From Emticicia oligotrophica DSM 17448 (GTDB taxonomy: Bacteria; Bacteroidota; Bacteroidia; Cytophagales; Spirosomataceae): a DNA stretch of 64,000 bases. The position numbers and the translations under genes are program-made. A model generated the notes under the pieces. The model made no database searches and was not told the DNA's origin. It was given only the letters and a program-made list of their open reading frames with translations. Positions 9,136 through 19,099 of the stretch are shown here, one piece after another. The stretch is taken from NCBI RefSeq assembly GCF_000263195.1, contig NC_018748.1, positions 2,976,001 to 3,040,000 of the forward strand, in the 5' to 3' direction. Positions within the stretch are counted from its first letter, which is position 1. Each line of letters opens with the position of its first letter.

Positions 9136-10578
9136 ATGACTTCATCCCTTGCTTTAACTATTTTAGTAATCTATTTCCTTGTTCTAATTGCCATTTCATT
9201 TTACACAGCTAAAGGAGCCGATACTAATACTTTTTTTACCGCTAATCGCCAATCGCCATGGTATTTGGTGGCTTTTGGTATGATTGGAACATCAATTTCG
9301 GGCGTAACGTTCGTTTCTGTACCTGGAGCAGTTGGAAAAATTCAATTTTCTTATTTTCAAGTAGTTTTGGGCTATGCTTTGGGTTATTGGGTAATTGGCA
9401 CAATTTTGATGCCGATGTATTACCGTCTAAACTTAATTTCTATTTACGGCTATCTCGAAAAAAGATTTGGTTTTTGGTCTTATAAAACGGGTTCAGCATT
9501 TTTTCTATTATCTCGTACAGTTGGTTCGGCTGTGCGTATGTATGTAGCGGTGCAGGTATTGCAATTAGCTATTTTCGATTCGTTGGGTGTGCCATTCGAA
9601 TTGACCGTTTTGATAGCTATGGGCTTAATCTTTGTTTATACCTTTAAAGGTGGGGTAAAGACAATCATTATTACCGATACACTTCAAACATTTTTCTTAT
9701 TAACAGCCTTAGTGTTGACTATTTATTTGATAGGTAAACAATTAGATTTAGGATTTTTTGACTTGTTTTCTACTGTAAAAGATAGCCAATATTCTAAAGT
9801 ATTTGTTTGGGATTGGGCGAATAAACATCATTTCTTGAAGGATTTCTTCTCAGGAGCATTCATAGCTATCGTAATGACTGGTCTTGACCAAGATTTAATG
9901 CAGAAAAACCTGACCTGTAAGAGTATTGACGAAGCTCAAAAGAATATGTTTTGGTTTTATGTAGTTTTGGTGTTTGTGAATCTCTTATTCTTGAGTTTGG
10001 GCGTATTGCTCTATATGTATTCTGAGAAAATGGGCTTGCCAATTCCTGCTAAAACCGATGATTTGTACCCTTCTTTAGCTTTAGGAAATAAATTTGGAAC
10101 ATTGGCTGCCGTAACATTTTTATTGGGCATTACCGCTGCAACTTATGCCAGTTCGGATTCTGCTCTTACAGCTCTTACAACCTCCTTTTGTGTTGATTTT
10201 TTACACATCGAAAAATATGATGAGGCCAAACGCCAACGTCTCAAGCACTATGTCCATTTAGGTTTTACGGCTGTATTTTTTGTTGTAATTATCATTTTTA
10301 GAGCACTGAATAGTCAAGAGGTAATATCTGCAGTATTCAATATTGCAGGCTATACTTATGGGCCATTATTAGGACTATTTGCATTTGGATTATATCTCAA
10401 ACGTCCGCTTAAAGATAAATTTGTACCTTACGTTTGTGTGGCTGCACCGTTTTTGACTTACGCAGTTGAAGAAGTTTCGAAAACAACAATTGATTTTGAA
10501 TTTGGTTTCTCGAAGTTGATGCTCAATGGATTTATAACTTTTGTAGGGCTTTGGCTTTTGTCGAGAAAAGCTGAATAA
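9136..10578 (+). CDS. Sodium:solute symporter (SSS family)
   Basis: 480 residues with about 13 hydrophobic membrane segments over the whole length. The N-terminal part (FFTANRQSPWYLVAFGMIGTSISGVTFVSVPG) is the conserved SSS substrate and sodium-binding region in TM1-2, and RLNLISIYGYLEKRFG is the SSS signature between TM2 and TM3. It would use the Na+ gradient to import a small solute such as a sugar, sialic acid, amino acid or vitamin. No catabolic gene is next to it, so the substrate is unassigned. The gene ends at a strong bidirectional hairpin. Confidence 0.88.
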   Translation: MTSSLALTILVIYFLVLIAISFYTAKGADTNTFFTANRQSPWYLVAFGMIGTSISGVTFVSVPGAVGKIQFSYFQVVLGYALGYWVIGTILMPMYYRLNLISIYGYLEKRFGFWSYKTGSAFFLLSRTVGSAVRMYVAVQVLQLAIFDSLGVPFELTVLIAMGLIFVYTFKGGVKTIIITDTLQTFFLLTALVLTIYLIGKQLDLGFFDLFSTVKDSQYSKVFVWDWANKHHFLKDFFSGAFIAIVMTGLDQDLMQKNLTCKSIDEAQKNMFWFYVVLVFVNLLFLSLGVLLYMYSEKMGLPIPAKTDDLYPSLALGNKFGTLAAVTFLLGITAATYASSDSALTALTTSFCVDFLHIEKYDEAKRQRLKHYVHLGFTAVFFVVIIIFRALNSQEVISAVFNIAGYTYGPLLGLFAFGLYLKRPLKDKFVPYVCVAAPFLTYAVEEVSKTTIDFEFGFSKLMLNGFITFVGLWLLSRKAE

Positions 10579-10583
10579 TATTT

Positions 10584-10616
10584 AAGTTAGACTTCGCTTC
10601 AAGCGAAGTCTAACTT
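10584..10616. terminator. Bidirectional terminator between symporter and peptidase genes
   Basis: Perfect 16-bp arms (AAGTTAGACTTCGCTT and its complement) separated by a single C, followed by a T run and preceded by A-rich sequence. It sits between convergent genes and can serve both. Confidence 0.85.
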
Positions 10617-10627
10617 TTTTCTTTCCT

Positions 10628-12511
10628 TTACCCCAAGAAACTCAGCAGATTCTGCAACCAAAACATTATTTTTAAAGCATATTTCGCAAATGGCCACGCA
10701 GATTGGTTAATACTCTTACTATTATTGTTCAGGTTTAAGTCAAATAAAATTTTGTTTTGAGGGTCGATTGTTACCGATTGGATGTCTTTCTTGAAATTAA
10801 AAGTTTTTGAAAAATCTTCGCCAGTCCAATTGATTTCTTCTTCTTTTCCATCAATAAATTTTATTAGTATTTCAGTTGGAATTTTCATTTCACCGAGTCT
10901 TTCAATGGTAAATTTATTGCCCGAAATTTCCTTCACTGCGTAGTCATGGTCAGGAGCGTTGTAAAGTGTTTGTTCAAAATACCAATCAAAGTCTTTCCCA
11001 AACTTATAATTGGTCTTTTTAGGAGCAATTTCATTCACAATATTTACAAAATCCTTCACTGAAGGGTGCTTGAATCTCCATCTGATAAAATAAGATTGCA
11101 TGACTTCATCCATCACCTCTTTACTAATCAAATTCTCTAAAGTCTGTAGCATGGTAGCGGTTTTCATGTAGGTCATTATCCCATACGTACCTTTGGGGTA
11201 TCGCCAAGATTCACGAGCAATCTCGGTTACTTTTACATTACTCATGCCCACGTATGAAATTCGAGGCAATTCTGAATCATTGATTTTAAAACCTAATAAA
11301 TTAGACATCGAACCTTTTCCATAAGTAGCATCCATGATTCTCGTTTCGAAATATTGATTAAAACCTTCATCGAGAAAAGACTCTTCAAATTCATTAGAAG
11401 CCAACATTCCTTGAAAATATTGATGCCCAAACTCATGAATTGTTACCACTTCAGGCGAGCGAATTCCTTTAGGTAAACCCCAAATCGTTTCGCCACAAGT
11501 AATAAAAGTTGGATATTCCATGCCTGAAGAACCAGCTCCTGCAAGCGGCGGGTCAACCAATGTAAGAACCGTATAAGGGTATTTACCTAAGTGTTTCTCG
11601 AAATATTCTAAAGCCGCAATGGCCGACTGGAAAAAACGTTCCGTAGTACCACTATGTTCGGGCTGAACTACTGCCTTGATTTTTACGTGCTTCCACTGCC
11701 TTACGCTTACTTCAAATCTTGGTGAGACCGTCCATGCAAAATCATGTACATCTTCTGCTCGGTAGCGGATGGTTTTGGTATTATCGCTGTTTTGCTTTTC
11801 ATGTTGAAGTATGCCCGTAGCTGCCAAAACAAAGTTCTTTGGAACAGTCATGCTGACATTGTAAACACCGAAATCTGCGTAAAACTCGCTATCTGCATGA
11901 AACTGGTGACAATTCCATTGACCACGCTTGGCATATCTCATTCCTGTAGTTTCATAAACACCAATTTTCGGAAACCATTGTCCAATCAAATGATAATCGC
12001 CAGCGTAGCCAGTTCGTGCAAAAACTTTGGGTAAACGAGCACTAAAGTCTATATCAAGCGTGATACGCTCATTAGGATGCAAAGGCTTATTGAGCTTTAC
12101 ACTTATTACGGTTTGGTCTTTATCGTTGAGGTCGTCGGGTTGAATAAATTTTATCTGAGAAGTTAAGTTTTCACCTCTACGAATTTTCATTGATTTTACA
12201 TCAATCCAACCCCAATTCCCTACGTTTTTTTTATCCATCATTTCACCACGAAGCTGCCCGCCCGATTCTTTCATGAATGTTGAGTTTTTATTTTTGAAAG
12301 CATTGAGGTATAGATGAAATTGAAGCTCGGAGATAATATCAGTTGAGGTGTTTTTCCAAACAAGCGTTTCTTTGCCTTCAAGTGTGTGCTTGATTGGGTC
12401 AAGTTTGACAGAAATATCATAATTAGCAATGCGGCCACTCAAAGGTTGCGTTTGAGCAAAGCTTATGATTGATAATAAGAAAAAGGGTATAGTTTTAAAA
12501 AACTTAGGCAT
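10628..12511 (-). CDS. M1 family zinc metallopeptidase (gluzincin)
   Basis: 627 residues, signal peptide at 1-19 ending in SFAQ. An N-terminal beta domain typical of aminopeptidase N (residues about 25-230) is followed by the catalytic domain with the substrate-binding GSSGMEYPTF motif (a GxMEN variant) and the zinc site HEFGHQYF...(x)...E at about residues 352-375. It probably trims peptides in the periplasm or at the cell surface. The C-terminal helical domain is short compared with cytosolic PepN (about 870 residues), as in Bacteroidota secreted M1 enzymes. It is monocistronic, convergent with the symporter and divergent from the NodB-type deacetylase. Confidence 0.9.
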   Translation of the reverse strand: MPKFFKTIPFFLLSIISFAQTQPLSGRIANYDISVKLDPIKHTLEGKETLVWKNTSTDIISELQFHLYLNAFKNKNSTFMKESGGQLRGEMMDKKNVGNWGWIDVKSMKIRRGENLTSQIKFIQPDDLNDKDQTVISVKLNKPLHPNERITLDIDFSARLPKVFARTGYAGDYHLIGQWFPKIGVYETTGMRYAKRGQWNCHQFHADSEFYADFGVYNVSMTVPKNFVLAATGILQHEKQNSDNTKTIRYRAEDVHDFAWTVSPRFEVSVRQWKHVKIKAVVQPEHSGTTERFFQSAIAALEYFEKHLGKYPYTVLTLVDPPLAGAGSSGMEYPTFITCGETIWGLPKGIRSPEVVTIHEFGHQYFQGMLASNEFEESFLDEGFNQYFETRIMDATYGKGSMSNLLGFKINDSELPRISYVGMSNVKVTEIARESWRYPKGTYGIMTYMKTATMLQTLENLISKEVMDEVMQSYFIRWRFKHPSVKDFVNIVNEIAPKKTNYKFGKDFDWYFEQTLYNAPDHDYAVKEISGNKFTIERLGEMKIPTEILIKFIDGKEEEINWTGEDFSKTFNFKKDIQSVTIDPQNKILFDLNLNNNSKSINQSAWPFAKYALKIMFWLQNLLSFLG

Positions 12512-12602
12512 GAAATATTGTGGTTATTCTTTTATTGCAATTTAGAAATTAAATATTATTTCTAACCAAAATTTCAGACTTTTGCATAAAAGAGAATGAG
12601 CG

Positions 12603-13226
12603 ATGTTTCTGCATAAAACTAATTTTTTGATGAGGGCTTTGTACCCCAATTTTGTTTGGAGAAAACCTTCAACGGATAAAACCATTTTTTTAACTTTTGA
12701 TGATGGCCCAATACCAGAAGTAACTGAATTTGTGCTCGAAACACTTGAAAAATATCAGGCAAAAGCTACTTTTTTTTGCATTGGCGATAACATCAATAAG
12801 CATCCAGAAGTATTCAAAAGAGTTATAAAAGAAGGCCATTCTGTAGGGAATCATACATTTAATCATTTACGAGGATGGGCTACAGAAGATGAGCAATATT
12901 TAGAAAATACTGAAAAATGTAAGGCTGAAATTGAAAAGTTTGGTATAAAAACGCAACTATTTAGACCACCTTATGGACGAATTAAACGTAGTCAAGCACG
13001 AAGTATATTATCAACCAATGAAATAATTATGTGGGATGTGCTGAGTGGCGATTTCTCGCAAGATTTAACGCCCGAAACAGTTCTCAATAAAACAATCAAA
13101 TACACGGAGTCGGGTTCGATTGTACTTTTTCATGATAGCATCAAAGCCAATAAACGTATGGCCTATGCTTTACCAAAATTTTTAGAACATTTTTCTGCAC
13201 AAGGATTTAAGTTTTCAAAGCTTTAA
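12603..13226 (+). CDS. Polysaccharide deacetylase (NodB fold, CE4)
   Basis: 207 residues, one NodB domain. Motif 1 FLTFDDGPIPEVT supplies the catalytic Asp and metal Asp; motif 2 GHSVGNHTFNH supplies the two metal histidines; motif 3 RPPYGRIK and motif 5 IVLFHDS complete the active site. It would remove N-acetyl groups from a glycan such as peptidoglycan or an exopolysaccharide. There is no obvious signal peptide. Only 4 bases separate it from a GT2 glycosyltransferase, so the two are almost certainly co-transcribed and may act on the same polymer. Confidence 0.9.
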   Translation: MFLHKTNFLMRALYPNFVWRKPSTDKTIFLTFDDGPIPEVTEFVLETLEKYQAKATFFCIGDNINKHPEVFKRVIKEGHSVGNHTFNHLRGWATEDEQYLENTEKCKAEIEKFGIKTQLFRPPYGRIKRSQARSILSTNEIIMWDVLSGDFSQDLTPETVLNKTIKYTESGSIVLFHDSIKANKRMAYALPKFLEHFSAQGFKFSKL

Positions 13227-13230
13227 TTAT

Positions 13231-14217
13231 ATGAATCAACCCTCTATAAGCATTCTGGTTGCGGCTCGAAACGAAGAGAAAAATATACTCGAATTATTAC
13301 TTTCATTGAGCAAGTTAAGTTATCCGAAAGAGCAAATACAGATTCTTATCGGAAATGATGATTCTACTGATAAAACTGCCCAAATTGTTGAAAGTTTTAT
13401 TGCTAAAAATAATGGATATAGAGATTTTCAATTAGTAAATATTCAGCATCAGGTTGCAAACCTGAAAGGTAAAGCCAACGTTTTGGCTCAATTAGCTCAT
13501 TTGGCCATTGGCGAGTATTTTTTCTTTACCGATGCTGATATTGAAGTTCCAGAGTATTGGATTGAAGGCTTTTTATCTGAAATGCAAAACACTGGGGTAG
13601 GAGTAGGTTTATCATTGGTAAAACACAGAAATTGGTTTGAAGCAAGCCAAGCCATTGAGTGGCTTTTTGCTTTGAATCTGATGAAAACTTTTTCAGATTT
13701 TAAACTACCGACTACTGGAATGGGAAATAATATGGTGGTAAGTGCCGAAGCGTATTGGGCGGTTGGTGGATATGAAAAAATAGGTTTTTCAATTGTTGAA
13801 GATTATGCCATTTACAAGGCAATTATTGATAAAGGATTTGGCTTTAAGCAATTGTTTCGGCCAGAAGTATTAGCTATAACTAAACCTCCACAAAATTATT
13901 TTGAACAACGGAAACGCTGGGTTACAGGCGGAATTTCTACGGGCTCATTGCTCATTTATCCAGCCATTATTCAAGGTTTGGCTTTGCCTATTTTGCTAAT
14001 TATTGGTGTATTTTCGTGCAAAACTACCCTGATAATAATGATTCTAAATCTTTTGGTAAACTTCTTTATCGGTCAAAATATCTTTAAAACCTTGCACCAA
14101 ACTCAATTGCTAAAATACATTCCCGCTTATACTATTTACATGTACGTATTTTGGTTTTTGCAATTGGTTGTTTATTTATTGCCAACTAAACTCGTTTGGA
14201 AAGGGCGAGAATACTGA
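13231..14217 (+). CDS. Family 2 glycosyltransferase with C-terminal membrane segments
   Basis: 328 residues. GT-A fold: N-terminal ISILVAARNEEKNILELL nucleotide-binding start, GNDDSTDKT, the DxD-like FTDADIEVP metal site at about 96-105, and a QRKRWVTGG (Q/RxxRW-type) motif at about 231-240 as in processive enzymes. Two to three hydrophobic segments follow (about 250-320). It is therefore a membrane-bound transferase that elongates or decorates a glycan on the cytoplasmic face. Pairing with the preceding NodB-type deacetylase resembles poly-N-acetylglucosamine-type gene pairs, but the product is unknown. Confidence 0.88.
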   Translation: MNQPSISILVAARNEEKNILELLLSLSKLSYPKEQIQILIGNDDSTDKTAQIVESFIAKNNGYRDFQLVNIQHQVANLKGKANVLAQLAHLAIGEYFFFTDADIEVPEYWIEGFLSEMQNTGVGVGLSLVKHRNWFEASQAIEWLFALNLMKTFSDFKLPTTGMGNNMVVSAEAYWAVGGYEKIGFSIVEDYAIYKAIIDKGFGFKQLFRPEVLAITKPPQNYFEQRKRWVTGGISTGSLLIYPAIIQGLALPILLIIGVFSCKTTLIIMILNLLVNFFIGQNIFKTLHQTQLLKYIPAYTIYMYVFWFLQLVVYLLPTKLVWKGREY

Positions 14218-14385
14218 TTTCTATAAAGAATCTTTAGGCTGTTTTAGCTCTCGTTGATGCTTGATTGTCAGAAATCCAATGGTGCTAATTAAGTTGAAGA
14301 TTTTCGGGTAAATTCAAAGGTTTGCCAAATAAATATACAATCCTTCGTTTCATTTGGTGAATAAGATATTATTCCAATTAATCTC

Positions 14386-15468
14386 TCAAACATAATTTTT
14401 CCATTTGAAATAAAACCATAATCCAATCGAAATAATAACCATACTTCCGAGTGTATAAAAATAACCGTTTGGATGGTGAAGTTCGGGAATATTATCGAAG
14501 TTCATGCCATAAATACCCGCAATAAAAGTAAGAGGCATAAAAATAGCCGTAAAAACCGTGAGGGTTTTCATGACTGAATTCATTTTATTACTAATACTCG
14601 TTAGGTAGATATTTTGAATATTCTCTATCATTTCTCGATAAGATTCGATGGTTTCGAGTATTTGTAAGATATGGTCATAAACATCACGGAGGTAAATGAT
14701 TGTATGGTCGTGAATTAAATCTGAGTTTTCACGGGTGAGTATGCCAAACATATCACGTAATGGAAGCACTGATTTTCTGATAAAAAGTAATTCTCTGCGA
14801 AGTTCGTACAGGCTGGTTTGATCGTTTCGGTGAGGATTTTCAATGATTTTAACCTCTAATTCTTCTAATTTTTCGCTAAACTTTTCTAAAACCACAAAAT
14901 AATTGTCAACCACTAAATCACAGAGAGAATAAAATAGATAATCAGCTTTTCCTTTGCGAGTTTTTCCTACCGAAGCTTTTAGTCGAGCAAAAATTGGTGA
15001 AAACACATCAGATTTATGCATTTCTTGAAATGAAATTACATAGTTTTTACCCAAAACTAATGCAACATGCTCGGTTTCGACTTCATTCAAATTCTCATTG
15101 AACTGTAACATTTTCATTACCATAAAAATGTTTTGTTCGCCAAAATGCTCAAGTTTAGGTTTTTGTTCGGTATTTAATACATCTTCAAGTAGAAGCGGAT
15201 GTAAATGCAAATGTTTACCAATACTTTCAATAACCGAAACTTCATGCACACCATCTACATCAAGCCAACTTACATAATTATCGGTTGGAAATAACTGACA
15301 AGCATTCGTAGTTTTTACTTCTTTTATTTGGCAGCTTTCTTCGTTAAATTCAGTAAGTTTTACAACGGTGCTTATAGGTACATCTTTTCCCACATAGGCA
15401 AGGGTACCTGGCGAAGTAAAAGCCTTCTTCTGAACATACTTTTTGTATTTCTTGTGATTCTTCGACAT
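14386..15468 (-). CDS. corA: CorA-type magnesium/cobalt transporter
   Basis: 360 residues when started at the ATG at 15468 (MSKNHKKYKKYVQ); the frame runs further upstream but that would overlap the helicase gene. A large cytoplasmic N-domain with the long alpha-helical stalk is followed by two transmembrane helices; the signature YGMN at about residues 318-321 ends TM1 and a short basic tail (FKWKNYV) follows TM2. CorA pentamers let Mg2+ (also Co2+ or Ni2+) enter down the potential. The start is 11 bases downstream of the helicase stop, suggesting read-through transcription from that gene. Confidence 0.93.
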   Translation of the reverse strand: MSKNHKKYKKYVQKKAFTSPGTLAYVGKDVPISTVVKLTEFNEESCQIKEVKTTNACQLFPTDNYVSWLDVDGVHEVSVIESIGKHLHLHPLLLEDVLNTEQKPKLEHFGEQNIFMVMKMLQFNENLNEVETEHVALVLGKNYVISFQEMHKSDVFSPIFARLKASVGKTRKGKADYLFYSLCDLVVDNYFVVLEKFSEKLEELEVKIIENPHRNDQTSLYELRRELLFIRKSVLPLRDMFGILTRENSDLIHDHTIIYLRDVYDHILQILETIESYREMIENIQNIYLTSISNKMNSVMKTLTVFTAIFMPLTFIAGIYGMNFDNIPELHHPNGYFYTLGSMVIISIGLWFYFKWKNYV

Positions 15469-15479
15469 AGATTTACTAC

Positions 15480-16907
15480 TTAGCTTTCCAAAAACTGCTT
15501 GTTGAAATTCAATAAAAATACTTCCTTTACGCCACGTGTAATGGCTGTGTAAAGCCATCGAATGAAATCTCCATCAATTTCGGCGTCGGGTGGAAGATAA
15601 CCTTGGTCAACAAATACGGCATCCCACTGCCCACCTTGCGATTTATGACAGGTTAAGGCATAAGCAAACTTTACCTGCAATGCATTAAGATAAGCATCTT
15701 TGCGGAGTAAATCTTGTCGCTCTTTCTTCGATTTTACCCAAAAATAATCTTTCATGACATTTTCGTAAAGCATCTTATTTTCCTCGGCCGTAAGTGTTGG
15801 AGAGTTTGAATAAAGTGTATCCAAGATTATTTTGCAATCAAATTCTTCTTCATCAGGATAATCAACCAGTTTTAAGGTTACATTCGCGAAGCGTAGGCCA
15901 TGCATTTCTTCTTCTCTACGAATCTTTACTACTTCTACGAAATCACCATTGGCAATGAAACCTGCTTTTGATTCTTCACCCAAAATCGAATAGTTATTCC
16001 TTACAACCATCAGCATATCGCCCGAGTCAAGTTCATTCTCAGAATAATTAATGGCCGTTCGAATGTAGCGGTTATATTGAACCGCCGTTTTATTAGAGCG
16101 AGTAATAATGGTTGTATTTTCTCTACCGTATTTATCATAAGCATATCGAATTCCGTCTTCCAAACGTTCGCCCGTCATTCGATAAAAATCCTTGTATTTA
16201 CTCGTAATTAGTTTAATAATAGGCTCTTCATTACTTAATTGCTTGCGAAGTTCGGTAGCATTGGTCAGAATTCCCGAACCTTCTCCTTGTCGCATTACTT
16301 CCGTAAGTACGTGTTCGGTGACCGTAGTATGGTATCTCCCTTCTAAATGTTGAGCACTTAGGGCAGGGCTTACTTGCATACCTACTGGCGGGAGCTGAGC
16401 TTCATCACCGATGAGGATAAGCTTATTGGTTTCTTGTTCAAATACAAAATCAAGTAAATCGTGCAATAGGCTATTAGAGCCAAAATCTCGCTCATCAGAG
16501 ATCATAGAAGCTTCATCGACGATATATACTGTGCCTTCTTGGTTATTTTTCATTCGCTCAAAAACCAAGGCTCCAGTATAGGCATTTTCTACTTGTCGAT
16601 AGATTTTTTTATGGATAGTTAGAGCCATTCGCTTCGAATAGCTCGACATCACCTTGGCTGCTCGACCAGTTGGTGCCAATAACACAGCTTTATAACCAAA
16701 CTCTTTTAAAACCTTGATAAGCGTACTTACAAAAGTGGTTTTACCTGTACCTGCATAACCTTTCAAAATAAAAGTATCTCTAAAACGCTCTTCGCCCAGA
16801 ATAAAATCATCCATTAATTTGAAGAGTTTCGCTTGTCCAAATGTTGGTGTAAAAGGAAACTTTTTAAGGAATCGTTCAGAGGGTTTTACATTTTCGTCTA
16901 ATGCCAT
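15480..16907 (-). CDS. RecD-like superfamily 1 DNA helicase/ATPase
   Basis: 475 residues. Walker A GYAGTGKTT at about 49-57, Walker B VYIVDEASM, motif III LIGDEAQLPPVG, and the C-terminal UvrD-like motifs VKFAYALTCHKSQGGQWDAVFVD with the RWLYTAITRG motif VI. This arrangement is that of RecD/TraA-type SF1B helicases, here as a short stand-alone form without the N-terminal RecD2 extension. It likely unwinds DNA during repair or replication restart. It is followed after 11 bases by corA. Confidence 0.9.
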   Translation of the reverse strand: MALDENVKPSERFLKKFPFTPTFGQAKLFKLMDDFILGEERFRDTFILKGYAGTGKTTFVSTLIKVLKEFGYKAVLLAPTGRAAKVMSSYSKRMALTIHKKIYRQVENAYTGALVFERMKNNQEGTVYIVDEASMISDERDFGSNSLLHDLLDFVFEQETNKLILIGDEAQLPPVGMQVSPALSAQHLEGRYHTTVTEHVLTEVMRQGEGSGILTNATELRKQLSNEEPIIKLITSKYKDFYRMTGERLEDGIRYAYDKYGRENTTIITRSNKTAVQYNRYIRTAINYSENELDSGDMLMVVRNNYSILGEESKAGFIANGDFVEVVKIRREEEMHGLRFANVTLKLVDYPDEEEFDCKIILDTLYSNSPTLTAEENKMLYENVMKDYFWVKSKKERQDLLRKDAYLNALQVKFAYALTCHKSQGGQWDAVFVDQGYLPPDAEIDGDFIRWLYTAITRGVKEVFLLNFNKQFLES

Positions 16908-17032
16908 TTTCTAATATTTCATCAAGAATAGAAACACTCTATTCAAGTCTTATTCATCAAATTCTTATGCAAAATAAACCTTTAAATTTTAAAAACATTC
17001 AAGAATAGCTAAATCCCTCATGTTTGATTCAT

Positions 17033-17040
17033 TATCTTTG
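17033..17040 (+). promoter_or_regulatory. Predicted -7 element for the Nudix gene
   Basis: TATCTTTG matches TAnnTTTG exactly and lies 26 bases before the Nudix start codon. No good TTG -33 element is seen at the right distance, so confidence is moderate. Confidence 0.45.
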
Positions 17041-17066
17041 CGGGCTAATTCTAAAATAGAGAAGAA

Positions 17067-17540
17067 ATGACCGAAATAGATGCTAAAAGTACAGCCCAAA
17101 AACTATATGGCAATAGAATTAGGGTGCGGGCCTGCGGAATTTGCATCGAAAATGGTCGAGTGCTGATGATTGGACACCGTGCCATTTTGGGTGATACAAC
17201 ATTTTGGGCTCCGCCCGGAGGAGGTGTTGAATTAGGTGAAATGATAGAAGATGCCCTTCGAAGAGAGTTTCTCGAAGAAACTGGGCTTGAAGTAGAGGTA
17301 GGGAAAATGGTATTGATGAATGAGTTTGTTAACTTACCATTGCACGGCATAGAATTGTTTTTTTTAGTCAAGAAAATAGGGGGAGAACTGGTTTTAGGAC
17401 AAGACCCCGAAATGAAATCTGAAGAGCAACTGATTCAAAAAATTGAATGGATGTCGTTAGATGAAATAAAAAGTTTAAATTTGAGCGAAAAACATCAATT
17501 TTGGCAAAAATATGGAAGTTTTGACGAGATAATTGTGTAA
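17067..17540 (+). CDS. Nudix hydrolase
   Basis: 157 residues. The Nudix box GGVELGEMIEDALRREFLEE (then TGL) fits Gx5Ex7REUxEExGU without exception and lies at about residues 52-74. The family hydrolyses nucleoside diphosphates linked to another moiety; the substrate cannot be read from sequence. The short spacing to the DUF3822 gene (146 bases) leaves open whether they share a transcript. Confidence 0.9.
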   Translation: MTEIDAKSTAQKLYGNRIRVRACGICIENGRVLMIGHRAILGDTTFWAPPGGGVELGEMIEDALRREFLEETGLEVEVGKMVLMNEFVNLPLHGIELFFLVKKIGGELVLGQDPEMKSEEQLIQKIEWMSLDEIKSLNLSEKHQFWQKYGSFDEIIV

Positions 17541-17686
17541 ATTCGTTTGAGCATTTGATTTCAATAGAAGTGGTGGGTTTGGCTATCAAAGTGCTGATTA
17601 TTAGTTGAGTATCGATTGTATACTGAATCTAAAACCCCAACTTGCTCAAGGATACTTTTGCTAAATACCTAAATTGATATAATTCA

Positions 17687-18565
17687 TTGGAGAATCTTAC
17701 TTTAAATATAACCCCAAGTTTTGAGATAAAAGACGACCGCTTCGATACCAATCAAATAGCCGATTGTCATTTATTGATTGAGGTGAGCCGTGACCGTTTT
17801 CGTTTTACGGTATATAATTCCATTTATGATTTAGTCATGTGGTTGGAAGATTACCATGTTTTTTCATTATTAAACGAAAACCAATTACTCAAAACGCTAA
17901 AAAATGTTTATCAAAACCATCAGTTTTTAGCAGCTAATTATTGGAAAACCATTCGTTTATCAGTAAATGCTAATCATTTTACGCTCATTCCTGAAGAGTA
18001 TTATGAGAGTAATGAAGCCGCCAAGTATCTTAATTTTGCTGCTGGGAGAAACATTTCTGAAAAAGAACAAATTATTGATTTTCGATTTAGCCGATTTGGA
18101 GCCGTTTGTATTTTTGGTATCGAAAAAGAAACAATTACCTGGTTCAAGGAAATGTATCCCGCTCGTAAAATTGACCCTATACCAGTAATCGGCACCCTAA
18201 TTGAGGGAATTGTTGAAGATAAAAATAATCAAGGATTACACATTTATTTCGAAGATTATTACATCACAATAATTTATTTTAAGGATTCAAAATTACATTT
18301 TTGTAATCGCTTTCATTTCCGAACTTCCCAAGATATGGTTTATCATGTCTTATTTGTGATGAATGAATTAGGCCTGCAAACAGATACTCCAGTGATTTTT
18401 TATGGAGAAATTACTTCGTTTTCGGATAGATATATTCAACTTGGACAATCATTAAGTAATATTAAGTTTGCACTAAATCCTTCAAAAATTCGTTTTAGTC
18501 AATATTTCAGTGATTTGCCTGAGCACCGATATTACTCACTTTTTAGTTCGTATTATCTATATTAA
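17687..18565 (+). CDS. DUF3822 family protein
   Basis: 292 residues, recognised as the Bacteroidota-specific DUF3822 family (N-terminal DCHLLIEVSRDRFRFTV, C-terminal FGEI-like beta region). The fold is expected to be ASKHA-like from family knowledge, function unknown. The only plausible start is TTG at 17687; upstream in frame is a stop at 17669-17680, and the next ATG would remove more than 40 residues. It precedes coaD by 57 bases. In many Bacteroidota an rsmD gene lies between DUF3822 and coaD; here it is missing. Confidence 0.8.
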   Translation: MENLTLNITPSFEIKDDRFDTNQIADCHLLIEVSRDRFRFTVYNSIYDLVMWLEDYHVFSLLNENQLLKTLKNVYQNHQFLAANYWKTIRLSVNANHFTLIPEEYYESNEAAKYLNFAAGRNISEKEQIIDFRFSRFGAVCIFGIEKETITWFKEMYPARKIDPIPVIGTLIEGIVEDKNNQGLHIYFEDYYITIIYFKDSKLHFCNRFHFRTSQDMVYHVLFVMNELGLQTDTPVIFYGEITSFSDRYIQLGQSLSNIKFALNPSKIRFSQYFSDLPEHRYYSLFSSYYLY

Positions 18566-18622
18566 TCAAACGATTATTGTGAGATTTAGTCAAAAATAAC
18601 GCTTAACAAAGCTACAAATAAC

Positions 18623-19078
18623 ATGAAAAAAGTTGCCCTTTTCCCTGGTTCTTTTGACCCCTTTACCAAAGGGCATGCCGATATCGTGATGCGTGGACTC
18701 AAACTTTTTGATGAAGTAATTATTGGAATCGGTACAAACTCGGCAAAAAAACGCTATTTCCCGCTTGAAATGATGACTGATAAAATTCGGGAAACATTTC
18801 AAGATACCAACAAAGTGAAAATTATTGCTTATGATGACCTAACGGCTAATGCGGTTGTTACGTATGGGGCGAATTTTTTATTGAGAGGTTTAAGAAATAC
18901 AACCGACTTTGAATATGAAAATACCATTTCACAAGTCAATAGGCATTTAGTGAATGGTTTAGAAACAGTTTTTCTCATTACTTCGCCTGAGTTAGCTCCG
19001 ATTAGCTCAACCATTGTTCGTGAATTGCATAAATATGGTGCAAAAGTAAATGAGTTCTTGCCGTATGATTTAGATTAA
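18623..19078 (+). CDS. coaD: Phosphopantetheine adenylyltransferase
   Basis: 151 residues, the normal CoaD length. Nucleotidyltransferase motif PGSFDPFTKGH (TxGH-type) at residues 8-18; substrate loop LLRGLRNTTDFEYE, and the C-terminal ISSTIVREL (SSTxVRE) motif. It transfers AMP from ATP to 4'-phosphopantetheine, the fourth step of coenzyme A synthesis. It sits between DUF3822 and a small lipoprotein gene, all on the plus strand with short gaps. Confidence 0.96.
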   Translation: MKKVALFPGSFDPFTKGHADIVMRGLKLFDEVIIGIGTNSAKKRYFPLEMMTDKIRETFQDTNKVKIIAYDDLTANAVVTYGANFLLRGLRNTTDFEYENTISQVNRHLVNGLETVFLITSPELAPISSTIVRELHKYGAKVNEFLPYDLD

Positions 19079-19099
19079 GTATAATAATGAATTAAAATA

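Noticed and set aside
12542-12565. TTAGAAAT-N8-ATTTCTAA upstream of the NodB-type gene, similar to the TetR operators
   Set aside because: Total length is 24 bp against 18 bp at the four hydrogenase sites, so the half-site spacing is wrong; AT-rich chance match is likely.
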